A DNA stretch of 64,000 nt from Cohnella fermenti (lineage in GTDB: Bacteria > Bacillota > Bacilli > Paenibacillales > Paenibacillaceae). Of the stretch, positions 26,122-34,057 are shown in pieces; the first letter of the stretch is position 1, and every line of letters begins with the position of its first letter. The DNA lies in the NCBI RefSeq assembly GCF_004801405.1, contig NZ_SSOB01000006.1, forward strand, positions 62,001-126,000, given 5' to 3'. Both the position numbers and the translations under genes were made by a program. The notes below the pieces were generated by a model. It did no database searches. It was not told the origin of the DNA and saw nothing but the letters and a program-made list of their open reading frames with translations.

Positions 26122-26779
26122 ACACTTGCTCCAATCGCGTCAACTGCTCGTTGCGGCCGACGATTACGAGCACGTCGTCCCGGCACAGCGGCTCGTCCGC
26201 CGGGAAGCTGATGTTCATCTCGCCGTCCCGCTTCACGGCAAGCACATTGCATTGGTACTTCGCCCGAATGTCGAGCTGACGCAGGTTCTTGCCGCGCATG
26301 GCGGAAGGCGCGGTCATCTCGACAATGCTGTAGTCGCTCGACAGCTCGATATGCTCCATAATGTTGGGCGAGATCAGATGGTGCGCCACTCTCAGGCCCA
26401 TGTCCCGTTCCGGGAACACGACCTTGTCCGCGCCGATCTTGTTCAGCACCTTGCCGTGCAGCTCGTTCTGCGCCTTGACGATGATTTTGCCTACGCCAAG
26501 ATCCTTCAGAATCAGTGTCGTCAGAATGCTCGCCTGGATATTCTCCCCGATCGCCACCACGACCACATCGAAGTTGCGAATGCCGAGCGCGCGCATCGCT
26601 TCCTCGTCGGTCGAATCCGCCGAGACGGCATGCGTCACGACGTTGACGAGATCTTGCACCCGTTCCGCATTGTCGTCGATCGCCAGAACCTCGTATCCCA
26701 TCTCGGACAGGAACTTGGCGACGCTGGACCCGAAGCGGCCCAAGCCGATAATTGCGAATTGCTTCTTATGCTTAGCCAT
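26108..26779 (-). CDS. ktrA: Potassium uptake regulatory subunit KtrA (TrkA-N/RCK)
   Basis: 223 aa. Cytosolic RCK ring subunit gating a KtrB-type K+ channel. A TrkA-N Rossmann domain with GLGRFGSSVAKFL at residue 12 and the acidic end of beta-2 (AIDDN) binds ATP/NAD. A TrkA-C domain covers about 135-220. The channel gene is not adjacent. The RNA methyltransferase follows with overlap. Confidence 0.93.
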   Translation of the reverse strand: MAKHKKQFAIIGLGRFGSSVAKFLSEMGYEVLAIDDNAERVQDLVNVVTHAVSADSTDEEAMRALGIRNFDVVVVAIGENIQASILTTLILKDLGVGKIIVKAQNELHGKVLNKIGADKVVFPERDMGLRVAHHLISPNIMEHIELSSDYSIVEMTAPSAMRGKNLRQLDIRAKYQCNVLAVKRDGEMNISFPADEPLCRDDVLVIVGRNEQLTRLEQVYAEP

Positions 26780-26851
26780 TCCTGATGCCGGCTCCTCTCT
26801 CCATCGATCGTTCCGTGCTCCATATCCTTCTATTATAGCACGATCCGCATG

Positions 26852-26890
26852 GCGAGATCAGCGACGGGATCGAGATCAGCGACGGGATAA
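26852..26890. repeat. 17-bp tandem duplication upstream of ktrA/sspI
   Basis: GAGATCAGCGACGGGAT occurs twice in tandem in the 255-bp divergent promoter region between ktrA and sspI (26780-27034). No promoter hexamers could be assigned securely there. Confidence 0.6.
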
Positions 26891-27034
26891 TGAAGGGACG
26901 CTTCGGCGGATCGTCGCCGGGGATAGCCGGGAGCCGCAGGGGGAATGCTACGTGAAGCCGCGATTCGCGACGACCGAAGCGGCTCTTCCGTTCCGCCTTC
27001 ATTCCAGGTTCTTCATTCCAGAGGAGGTACGCCC

Positions 27035-27256
27035 ATGACACTGACGATGAGCTTGCGCGAAGCGATCCTGCACCGGGTTCGCGGCCTGAATCCGGATGAG
27101 CTTCGCAACGTTATCGAGGATTCGATCGGCAATGCGGAGATGGCGCTTCCCGGGCTTGGGGTGCTCTTCGAGATTATCTGGCAGCACAGCGCTCCGGACG
27201 ATCAGCAGCGAATGCTTGAAGCGCTGCACAGCCAGCTTCAGCAGCCGTCGTCGTAA
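27035..27256 (+). CDS. sspI: Small acid-soluble spore protein SspI
   Basis: 73 aa, start ATG with GAGGAGG upstream. Closely follows SspI of Bacillus: LREAILHRVRG head, the central LPGLGVLFEIIWQ signature (residues 38-50) and QQRMLEALHSQL tail. It is a minor forespore-specific SASP whose expression is normally SigG-dependent. A terminator follows at 27274-27302. Together with yunB it marks the organism as an endospore former. Confidence 0.95.
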   Translation: MTLTMSLREAILHRVRGLNPDELRNVIEDSIGNAEMALPGLGVLFEIIWQHSAPDDQQRMLEALHSQLQQPSS

Positions 27257-27273
27257 CTGGAAGATAACTTGAA

Positions 27274-27302
27274 GAGCCGTCCACCCTTGAACGGGGGACG
27301 GC
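27274..27302. terminator. Terminator between sspI and the RES gene
   Basis: AGCCGTCC/GGACGGCT stem with a 13-base loop, between two convergent genes; a short T-rich run (TTCTCC) follows on the plus strand. Serves sspI and possibly both. Confidence 0.7.
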
Positions 27303-27319
27303 TTCTCCTGCAAGGCGAT

Positions 27320-28411
27320 TCAACCTGGAATGACAGGCTCTACGCTATAATGAAGCTCCTGGACGTCGTGAACCTTCACCTCGACGCATTCGAACAGCTC
27401 GCCGCTGAAGGCCGCCAGGTTGTAGCCTCCCTTGTTCATGGTGCTCTTGTACTCGATGCCGCAGCAGGCGGAGCCGTCCTTGAACGTAATCGTCTTGATG
27501 AATTCGCATATGTACTGCGTCGGCAAATAATCAAGGGGACTGTCCTGCCTCCGGAGCGGCTTGGCGATCTCATTGCTCATCTTGATCAGGTTCGCCTTGT
27601 TGATGGCGTGCAAGGTGAAGTTGAGTCCGGAGAACGGACTGATCCGATCCAGCCCCGTCAAGTCGACAACGCTGATGTCCTCCTTCAGCTCGAACGCCGC
27701 GATGGAGACGTAATCGTGCAGTCCTGCCCTCACTTCGTTCAGCGTCGTCGTCCGGTCGTTGCCGAGGTACAAATAACTTATCCCTTCCGGATTCACCCGT
27801 CCCGCAGAGGCCAGACCGGCCGGAGGCGATCCCATCTGGGTCAGCGGGAACACCGTCGCTCCCGAGATTCTCGCTCGATAGAACAGCGTTCCCCGCTTGT
27901 ACAGCTTCTTCAGATGGTCGAGGAATTCGTAGAGGACGGACGTGTTCAACTGCTTGCTGTGGAAGCGATTCTGCGTCTTGATTGACGATACGAAGTCCTC
28001 CCAATTGTATTCGCCAAGCAGAGAATAGCGGTCCATGTACTCCTGATCAAGCCTCTGGATAATGCCGATCCTCCGCTCGAACAGCTCCGGGTCCTCCATG
28101 AACTTGTTCTTGCAGATGTGCCTGATCAGCACATCGATCTTGTCCGGCGGCAGGCTGAAGATTGTCCAGTTCACAGCCAATTCATCCTTGAGCAGCCGCA
28201 GCTCGCTCTCGGGGTAACCGTCGGGCAGCACCGTTTCCGCCTTGTACGTGTCGAGCAGCGCTTCGAAGTCGTCCGTCAGCTCGGAGTCAATCTCCGTATC
28301 GTACACGTACACGTCCTCCGCCTCGCAGAAGCTGCAATGGCCGATTTTTCTCAGGTGCCGAATTCTCGATTTGATCGCCGGATCGTGGAAACATTCGACG
28401 CAGCACCTCAT
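27320..28411 (-). CDS. RES-domain protein (putative NAD+-degrading effector) with N-terminal zinc motif
   Basis: 363 aa. The start ATG overlaps the sce7725 stop as ATGA, so translation is coupled. N-terminus: two CxxC pairs (Cys4/Cys7 and Cys26/Cys29) like a zinc ribbon. Middle: helical region to about 170. C-terminus: RES domain with FYRAR (Arg near 179), SYLYLGNDRTTTLNEVR (Tyr near 213, Glu226) and EYKSTMNKGGYN (Ser323), the residues used by RES-Xre toxins that degrade NAD+. No Xre antitoxin is adjacent. Its partners are instead sce7725 and sce7726, suggesting an effector kept in check by those proteins. Function is inferred. Confidence 0.8.
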   Translation of the reverse strand: MRCCVECFHDPAIKSRIRHLRKIGHCSFCEAEDVYVYDTEIDSELTDDFEALLDTYKAETVLPDGYPESELRLLKDELAVNWTIFSLPPDKIDVLIRHICKNKFMEDPELFERRIGIIQRLDQEYMDRYSLLGEYNWEDFVSSIKTQNRFHSKQLNTSVLYEFLDHLKKLYKRGTLFYRARISGATVFPLTQMGSPPAGLASAGRVNPEGISYLYLGNDRTTTLNEVRAGLHDYVSIAAFELKEDISVVDLTGLDRISPFSGLNFTLHAINKANLIKMSNEIAKPLRRQDSPLDYLPTQYICEFIKTITFKDGSACCGIEYKSTMNKGGYNLAAFSGELFECVEVKVHDVQELHYSVEPVIPG

Positions 28412-29340
28412 CGCACCGTTCCCCCGCCGAGGTATCGGCCCATCAGTTCGAGGTGGTGCATGATCGCCAGCTTCTTCACGGTTCCGAGCCCCGGATACGT
28501 CTCGTTCCGATGATGGGCGATCAGCTCGTTTAAGCCGTAGGTGCGAACGGGGTTCTCCCGGCTCCACTGAACCAGCTTGCCGACCGCTTCATAGAACTTG
28601 CCTGCAGGGTCTTGAATGTCGTCATTCGAATCCGAGACGAAGTGGATCACGCGGAGGTTGAGCTCCGGATCGAAGTAAACGATATGAATGGCGACCGCAT
28701 ACGGGGCGAACCCCCATTCCGAGTAGTCGCTGCCCGCGATGGAGAAGTCCGAGAAGCCGACATATCCCTCCTCCGAGTAGAACAGGTGGTCGTCGGAGAA
28801 GAGCTCGTCCTTGTCCTTGTAGTCGGCATTCTTCTCCAGCTTGTTGAACTTGTCTTCGAACAGAACCTTGTTGCTCGTGATCGTTCTGCGAATTGTCCTG
28901 TCCGCGGAGATCAGGTTGTACCTTCCGCCGCCGGCCCCGAACAATCGCTCATAGAGCGGGAGGCAGTCCCGGTCGGTCACAATGGTCAGCATCGCCGAGC
29001 GGTCGGCGCCCGGATCGCCAAGCTCTGCCAGCTCATCCTCGGATCGGCTGCCCGCGATATGCGCCTTGACGATAATGTCCCGTTGCAGGTGAGCTTCGTA
29101 GACGTCCTTAAGATGGCTTGTCTTCTCCGTCTCCAGCCCGAAGCTTCCGACCTTCGGATTATGGATCACCGCAAGCGCCTTGCCCGCCTCGATAAACTTC
29201 GCCATCGTGCCGGTCAAGGTGGACGAGAGCTTCACCGGCTCCACGATGGGAACGACGGCCGGATGCAAGAGACCCTTCTCCAACAGCTCGCGCAGGGCGA
29301 TCAATTCGAACTGTCTTCCTCGAACATAAGGAAAGTACAT
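28408..29340 (-). CDS. sce7725-family protein
   Basis: 310 aa of the uncharacterised sce7725 (beta-protein-like) family, recognised by its start MYFPYVRGRQFELIALRELL and the segments VVPIVEPVK and GKALAVIHNPKVGSFG. No catalytic motif or signal peptide is evident. It lies 2 bp after sce7726, whose final codons (AGG AGG) provide its Shine-Dalgarno sequence, and overlaps the RES gene by 4 bp. The three genes therefore form a tightly fixed module. Confidence 0.82.
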   Translation of the reverse strand: MYFPYVRGRQFELIALRELLEKGLLHPAVVPIVEPVKLSSTLTGTMAKFIEAGKALAVIHNPKVGSFGLETEKTSHLKDVYEAHLQRDIIVKAHIAGSRSEDELAELGDPGADRSAMLTIVTDRDCLPLYERLFGAGGGRYNLISADRTIRRTITSNKVLFEDKFNKLEKNADYKDKDELFSDDHLFYSEEGYVGFSDFSIAGSDYSEWGFAPYAVAIHIVYFDPELNLRVIHFVSDSNDDIQDPAGKFYEAVGKLVQWSRENPVRTYGLNELIAHHRNETYPGLGTVKKLAIMHHLELMGRYLGGGTVR

Positions 29341-29342
29341 GG

Positions 29343-30233
29343 CTACCTCCTGAAGGGCTGATTGAGGAACTCGGCTAGAGCTTCATAGTCTTCTGTTCCG
29401 TATTCCGAGAAGTAGACCAGCGACTTGATCTCATAGGGAACTTCCTGCAGGAACCTCGTCTTCTCCCGGACGACTATCCTCCGCTTCAACTGCGCAAGCA
29501 TCGCCCGATAAGCGGAATCCAGGTCGATGGCGGCGAACCGGCTCAGGCACTCTTGGTATAATCTCACGGGTGTCGTTCGCGGGAGCTCTCCGTAACGGGC
29601 AAGGAGGATGCGTTCGTATTCCGGCTTCCTCAATAACTTGAACATGGAATGATGGCTGAGGAACGAGCGGTCGGCGACCGCTTCCTTGACGGTGCGAATG
29701 CCGTTCCTCTTCGTCAGCACGCAGAGGCCGGCATTCGTGTGCTCGAGCGCCGCCGACACGCTCCTGACGTTCGATTCGCTTGTCATCACGCACACGGTAT
29801 CGAACGCCCGGTAATAATCCTGAAGCTGACTCCCCAAGCGGTCCAGGTTGTCCAGCTCCGTCTTGATCTCGTAGACGACGGCCCTCCCATTGATGAGGAT
29901 GAAGTCTGCCTTCGACTTCTCGATCGGAACCTCCGCAAGCGCGGTCGTCGTCCCCAGGCTGTGCCTGCCGAGCAGCAGCTTGTTTAGCAACGTATTCTTA
30001 TAGATGTACTCGTTCCTGTACGACTTGAGCATCGTCTTGTACAGCTCGGAGATGACGCTTCGATTCGACGTTCCCGCCCGGGTCTCCGTCCCGTTCTCCG
30101 CTTCAGCCTCCGCTCCGCTCAACTGCTCCCGCAAGCAATCGGCGAGCGCCGGGTCCTCCCCGCGGGCGACCCATTCCTGCAGCGCATTCCGGGTAAAGAC
30201 GCGGCTCAGAAGCGCAGGGTTCGCAATCTGCAT
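29343..30233 (-). CDS. sce7726-family protein with PD-(D/E)XK nuclease-like core
   Basis: 296 aa of the sce7726 family, first gene of the module. Residues about 98-126 contain ALAEVPIEKSKADFILINGR followed by AVVYEIKTELDN: a Glu, then Asp110 and Glu122-x-Lys124, the arrangement of a PD-(D/E)XK nuclease active site. This is seen in sequence; nuclease activity is inferred. The C-terminal half is helical and unassigned. AGAAGGTG precedes the ATG. phnM ends 57 bp upstream, so the module may share its transcript or have an unidentified promoter. Confidence 0.82.
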   Translation of the reverse strand: MQIANPALLSRVFTRNALQEWVARGEDPALADCLREQLSGAEAEAENGTETRAGTSNRSVISELYKTMLKSYRNEYIYKNTLLNKLLLGRHSLGTTTALAEVPIEKSKADFILINGRAVVYEIKTELDNLDRLGSQLQDYYRAFDTVCVMTSESNVRSVSAALEHTNAGLCVLTKRNGIRTVKEAVADRSFLSHHSMFKLLRKPEYERILLARYGELPRTTPVRLYQECLSRFAAIDLDSAYRAMLAQLKRRIVVREKTRFLQEVPYEIKSLVYFSEYGTEDYEALAEFLNQPFRR

Positions 30234-30290
30234 ATCGGCACCTTCTCTAAGCCTTCTCTACGCCCATTGTAGCAACCCGGCCGATGCCGT

Positions 30291-31469
30291 TCAATGGCTT
30301 GACCGATAATCCCGGGTCGTCTGCACAACACGCCCGCCGACGACCGTCGTCTCCGCGACCGGGCAGCCCTGCACCTTGCGCACGACGAGCAGATCCGCAA
30401 GCTTGCCGGGCTCGAGCGAGCCGGTCGCGGCAGCGATGCCCATCGCGCGCGCCGGGTTGTGCGACGCCGACGCGACAGCGCGCTCAAGCGGAATTCCTTC
30501 GTCCGCCAGCAAGAACACGGACTCCAGCAGCGAAGCCGGATGGTAATCCGAGCAGACGATATCCGCCGCACCCGCCCGGATCGCATCGATGGCGGACAGG
30601 TTGTTATCGTGCGAGCCTCCCCGGACGAGGTTCGGCGCGCCGACGCACACGTGCACGCCTTGCCGCGTCGCGTATTGCGCCGTCTCCAGATTAAGCGGGA
30701 ACTCGACGACGCTTGCTTCAAGCGAACGCGAGCGGTCTACCATTGCCTCGGAATCGTCGTCATGCGAAGCGATCGCGATTCCTCTTCCCCTCGCTTGTCC
30801 GGCCAGCGCCCGAAGCTCCTCCCAATCGATCCGGCTCCGCCGCTGCTGAAGCTCCTCGACGATGGCAGCCGCCTCGTGGAGGTCGACCCCTTGGTTCTTC
30901 ATCACGTAGCGCTCGAACGCCCCCGGACGACGGTACTGCCCGATGCCCGGCGCATGGTCCATGAACGACAGATATTGGATCAGCCCTTCGTCGATCAGCC
31001 GTCTGGCCAGCGGCATCCCCGTCAGATGGGACACCTCGTAGCGCAGATGCACGCGGTGGCGAATCATCGCCCGCTCCCGCCGGCTCTGGGCGATATGGCG
31101 GATCAGCCGCTCCGTCAGATGCTCGCCCCGAAGGCTCAGACCGACGCCCAGCGACAAGGAATGGAACATCGTCGTGATGCCGTGCAGCGCCAGCTTGCGC
31201 TCGTATTGGACGAACGCCATGCCGAACGGGAACAGCGTGTTCGGGCGCGGCTCGACCTCCTTCTCGATCGCGTCGCAATGCAGATCGATAAGGCCAGGCA
31301 GCACCCAGGCTCCTTCCGCATCCAGCGCTTCCCCGCCGTCCTGCAGCCAGCGATCCGCCATGCCGGCTTCAATCGCCTCAATCCTTCCGTCCACCGCCAG
31401 CACATCCGCCCTGCTTACGCCGTCCGGCCCCACCACCTTGCCCTCGCGCACAATCAATCGATTCGGCAT
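30291..31469 (-). CDS. phnM: PhnM, alpha-D-ribose 1-methylphosphonate 5-triphosphate diphosphatase
   Basis: 392 aa amidohydrolase-superfamily protein, full length. In the C-P lyase pathway PhnM removes pyrophosphate from the ribosyl-phosphonate triphosphate. The metal site shows LPGLIDLHCDAIEKEV (about residue 57), SHDDDSE (about residue 231) and VCSDYHPASLL (about residue 305). No other phn genes lie in the window, so it is an orphan or uses a C-P lyase encoded elsewhere. GGGAGGGG precedes the ATG. It lies between the sce7726 module and the type III toxin locus. Confidence 0.92.
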   Translation of the reverse strand: MPNRLIVREGKVVGPDGVSRADVLAVDGRIEAIEAGMADRWLQDGGEALDAEGAWVLPGLIDLHCDAIEKEVEPRPNTLFPFGMAFVQYERKLALHGITTMFHSLSLGVGLSLRGEHLTERLIRHIAQSRRERAMIRHRVHLRYEVSHLTGMPLARRLIDEGLIQYLSFMDHAPGIGQYRRPGAFERYVMKNQGVDLHEAAAIVEELQQRRSRIDWEELRALAGQARGRGIAIASHDDDSEAMVDRSRSLEASVVEFPLNLETAQYATRQGVHVCVGAPNLVRGGSHDNNLSAIDAIRAGAADIVCSDYHPASLLESVFLLADEGIPLERAVASASHNPARAMGIAAATGSLEPGKLADLLVVRKVQGCPVAETTVVGGRVVQTTRDYRSSH

Positions 31470-31570
31470 TGCCGCCCCTCCCCTGCGAATGTCTTGTTTT
31501 ATATTATTTTTACATTATAATGGAATCGCTTAACAATGCCCAAATCATCTGGAATTCCCAAAATCTTTAT

Positions 31571-31717
31571 TTGACTTCCTTTTTTTATTGTGTAAAAATA
31601 GGAATGTGGTCGGATCATTCCGCTATGCTTCAAATGTTTTCGCTCACCGACATGCGAATAACAAATGGTCGGTTCTCAAAGTGAACGAAGCCCCATTCCC
31701 CGAATGGGGCTTTATAT
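31571..31717 (+). ncRNA. Putative CptI/ToxI-type antitoxin RNA with promoter and terminator
   Basis: TTGACT (31571-31576) and an AT-rich -10 (about 31593-31599) predict a transcript of about 110 nt from ~31606. It contains two loosely repeated ~32-nt segments beginning CAAATG (31631 and 31663), and GTCGG/CCGAC pairs that could form pseudoknots. It ends at the hairpin AAGCCCCATTC/GAATGGGGCTT (31688-31712) with TTTATATT. A repeat RNA followed by a leaky terminator and toxin ORF is the type III toxin-antitoxin layout. The repeat assignment is tentative. Together with the promoter-less start at 31470 it accounts for the gene-free gap 31470-31737. Confidence 0.55.
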
Positions 31718-31737
31718 TATGACAGGGAGTCAATAGG

Positions 31738-32244
31738 ATGAGCGCAAATGGAATTGTGTCTGGCAACTTCTATTTTATCGAAGACAATTACTTTGCCGAC
31801 TTCCCTGATCCTCAACTCATGTCCAACAAAGATTTGGCCGGGGACCAGGAACGCAATCGGCCTTGTTTCTATTCATTAAAGGATGAGGCAACCGATTTAT
31901 ATTGGATGATCCCCATTTCTTCTCAGATCGATAAATTTCAGCGACATTACGATAAGAAGCTCAAAAAGTACGGGGATGTTGATACCCTCGTATTTGGGTT
32001 TGTACTTGGAAAAAAGAAAGCGTTCCTCATCCAAAATATGTTTCCCGTTACCCGCGATTATATCAAAAACGAATATATTGATCGTGCGACCGCACAACCC
32101 GTTCGGATTAAAGCTTCTCTTCAAGAAGAACTTTTAAGAAAAGCTGCTGAGAAGAATGAATCAAAGCGCGATAAGGCAAATAGCGTCAACTTATCAAGCC
32201 GATTCGGAGACGAGCGATTGGTAAGCGAATATTCATCTCTGTAA
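31738..32244 (+). CDS. Type III toxin, CptN/ToxN endoribonuclease family
   Basis: 168 aa, ATG with AGGGAG eight bases upstream. It resembles CptIN-family toxins: NGIVSGNFYFIEDNYFADF start, RPCFYSLKDEATDLYWMIPISS core (the basic/aromatic segment that starts the ToxN fold) and the KKKAFLIQNMFPVTRDYIKNEYI segment. Such toxins cut mRNA at A-rich sites and are restrained by their own repeat RNA. Base composition is clearly more AT-rich than the flanking genes, indicating recent acquisition. It is the only gene on the plus strand in this stretch. Confidence 0.78.
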   Translation: MSANGIVSGNFYFIEDNYFADFPDPQLMSNKDLAGDQERNRPCFYSLKDEATDLYWMIPISSQIDKFQRHYDKKLKKYGDVDTLVFGFVLGKKKAFLIQNMFPVTRDYIKNEYIDRATAQPVRIKASLQEELLRKAAEKNESKRDKANSVNLSSRFGDERLVSEYSSL

Positions 32245-32245
32245 A

Positions 32246-32282
32246 ACACCCCTCCTGTCGGCCGAAGCCGCAGGAGGGGTGT
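32246..32282. terminator. Terminator between the toxin gene and prfC
   Basis: ACACCCCTCCTG pairs perfectly with CAGGAGGGGTGT around a 13-base loop. It lies immediately after the toxin stop and 45 bp past the convergent prfC stop. Confidence 0.8.
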
Positions 32283-32326
32283 CTTAGCTTGCCAAAGTTC
32301 CTTATCTTACACGCCGAGCCGCCCCG

Positions 32327-33913
32327 TCAAGGAGCCGTCTCGAGGAATTGCACGTCCGGCATTCTCTCCATCGCCGTGCGCATCGCGTACTCGTTCTCGA
32401 ACAGCGCGACGTAGTTGTCGTTCTTGTCCTTGACGAGCGTCGAGTTGATGCGGAACTTCGTCGGGTCGATCTTGTCGGACACGATCCAGCGAGCGAACTG
32501 GAACGACGTGCGCGCGAGCTGGATGTCGACGCCGTATTCGTTCTTCATCCGGTACTCGAATACGTCGAACTGGAGCTGGCCGACGACGCCGAGATACGTA
32601 TCCTCGAATATGCCCGCCGAACGGAACACCTGCACCATGCCCTCTTCCGTCAACTGGTCAAGCCCCTTCAGGTATTGCTTCTGCTTCAGCGCATTCTTGA
32701 CCGACACCTTGGAGAAGATCTCCGGCGAGAACGTCGGCAGCTCGTCGAACACCAGATTGCCGCCTTCGCTCAGCGAATCCCCGATGCGGAAGATGCCCGG
32801 GTCGAACAGCCCGATGATGTCGCCCGGATACGCCGTGTCGACGATCTCGCGATCCTGTGCGAGGAATTGCTGCGGCTGCGCCAGCTTGATCTCCTTGCCC
32901 GCGCGCACGTGGCGCACGCTCATGCCGCGCTCGAACTTGCCCGAGCAGATGCGCAGGAACGCCAGCCGGTCGCGGTGGGCGGGATTCATGTTGGCCTGGA
33001 TTTTGAAAATATACCCGGAGAACTTCTCCCGCTCCGGCTCGATCTCGCCGTCGGTGCTGCGGCGCGGCGTCGGTGCCGGGGCGAGCTGCAGGAAGTTCTC
33101 AAGGAACGTCTGCACGCCGAAGTTGTTGACGGCGCTGCCGAAGAACACCGGCGTCAGTTGGCCGGCAAGCACCTTCTCGTAGTCGAACGGATCGCCCGCA
33201 ACGTCGAGCAGCTCGAGGTCCTGCGCCAACTGGTCGGCCAGGTAATCGCCCGCCATCTCGCGGATGCGCGGATCGTTGTAGTCCGCCACCGGGCGAACCT
33301 CGATCTCGGAGTGATCCTTGCCCTGGAACAGCTCGACCTGATTCTTCATCCGGTCGTACACGCCGCTAAGCTCGCGGCCCATGCCGATCGGCCAGTTCAT
33401 CGGCACCGAGCGAATGCCGAGCACGCGCTCGATCTCCTCGAGCAGCTCGAACGGGTTCTGCCCCTCGCGGTCCAGCTTGTTAATGAAGGTGAAGATCGGA
33501 ATGCCGCGCTTCGCGCACACCTGGAACAGCTTGATCGTCTGCGCCTCGACGCCCTTGGCGACGTCGATCAGCATGACCGCGCTGTCCGCCGCCGTCAGCG
33601 TCCGGTACGTGTCCTCGCTGAAGTCCTGGTGACCCGGCGTATCGAGAATGTTCACGTGCTTGCCGGCATATTCGAACTGCATAACCGAAGACGTGACCGA
33701 GATTCCGCGCTGCTTCTCGATCTCCATCCAGTCGCTTGTCGCATGGCGCGCGGCCTTGCGCGCCTTGACGGAGCCCGCGATGTGAATCGCTCCTCCGAAC
33801 AGGAGCAGCTTCTCGGTCAGCGTTGTTTTCCCCGCGTCGGGGTGAGAGATAATCGCGAAGGTGCGGCGCTTGGCCACCTCTTGCTTCAATTCTTCGCGCA
33901 GCGTTTGGCTCAT
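32327..33913 (-). CDS. prfC: Peptide chain release factor 3
   Basis: 528 aa, full length. GTPase that recycles RF1/RF2 from the ribosome after termination. G1 AIISHPDAGKTTLTEKLLLFGG at residue 20, G2 region RGISVTSSV, G3 DTPGHQDF, G4 NKLD, then domain II and the C-terminal RF3 domain. The ATG at 33913 (MSQTLREEL) is preferred over the upstream in-frame start because the protein then begins like other RF3s. Monocistronic. Confidence 0.95.
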   Translation of the reverse strand: MSQTLREELKQEVAKRRTFAIISHPDAGKTTLTEKLLLFGGAIHIAGSVKARKAARHATSDWMEIEKQRGISVTSSVMQFEYAGKHVNILDTPGHQDFSEDTYRTLTAADSAVMLIDVAKGVEAQTIKLFQVCAKRGIPIFTFINKLDREGQNPFELLEEIERVLGIRSVPMNWPIGMGRELSGVYDRMKNQVELFQGKDHSEIEVRPVADYNDPRIREMAGDYLADQLAQDLELLDVAGDPFDYEKVLAGQLTPVFFGSAVNNFGVQTFLENFLQLAPAPTPRRSTDGEIEPEREKFSGYIFKIQANMNPAHRDRLAFLRICSGKFERGMSVRHVRAGKEIKLAQPQQFLAQDREIVDTAYPGDIIGLFDPGIFRIGDSLSEGGNLVFDELPTFSPEIFSKVSVKNALKQKQYLKGLDQLTEEGMVQVFRSAGIFEDTYLGVVGQLQFDVFEYRMKNEYGVDIQLARTSFQFARWIVSDKIDPTKFRINSTLVKDKNDNYVALFENEYAMRTAMERMPDVQFLETAP

Positions 33914-33985
33914 CGTGTTTGAAGTTCCCTTCCCTAGAAAAATGGCAGTTCTCATTATATCACATTGTTCCGCCGGAAAGGGAAA

Positions 33986-34011
33986 AACGAACCGCGAATG
34001 GGCGGTTCGTT
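33986..34011 (-). terminator. Terminator after the first DHA2 exporter
   Basis: AACGAACCG/CGGTTCGTT nine-base stem with an eight-base loop, followed on the minus strand by TTTTTCCC. Confidence 0.75.
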
Positions 34012-34049
34012 CGGTTCGTTCGGTTCGTTCGATTCGTTCGATTCGTTCG
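34004..34049. repeat. 9-bp tandem repeat derived from a terminator arm
   Basis: GTTCGTTCG repeated about three times, then ATTCGTTCG twice. The first copy is one arm of the terminator at 33986-34011, so the array looks like slippage growth of that arm. Confidence 0.75.
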
Positions 34050-34057
34050 CCGTGCGG

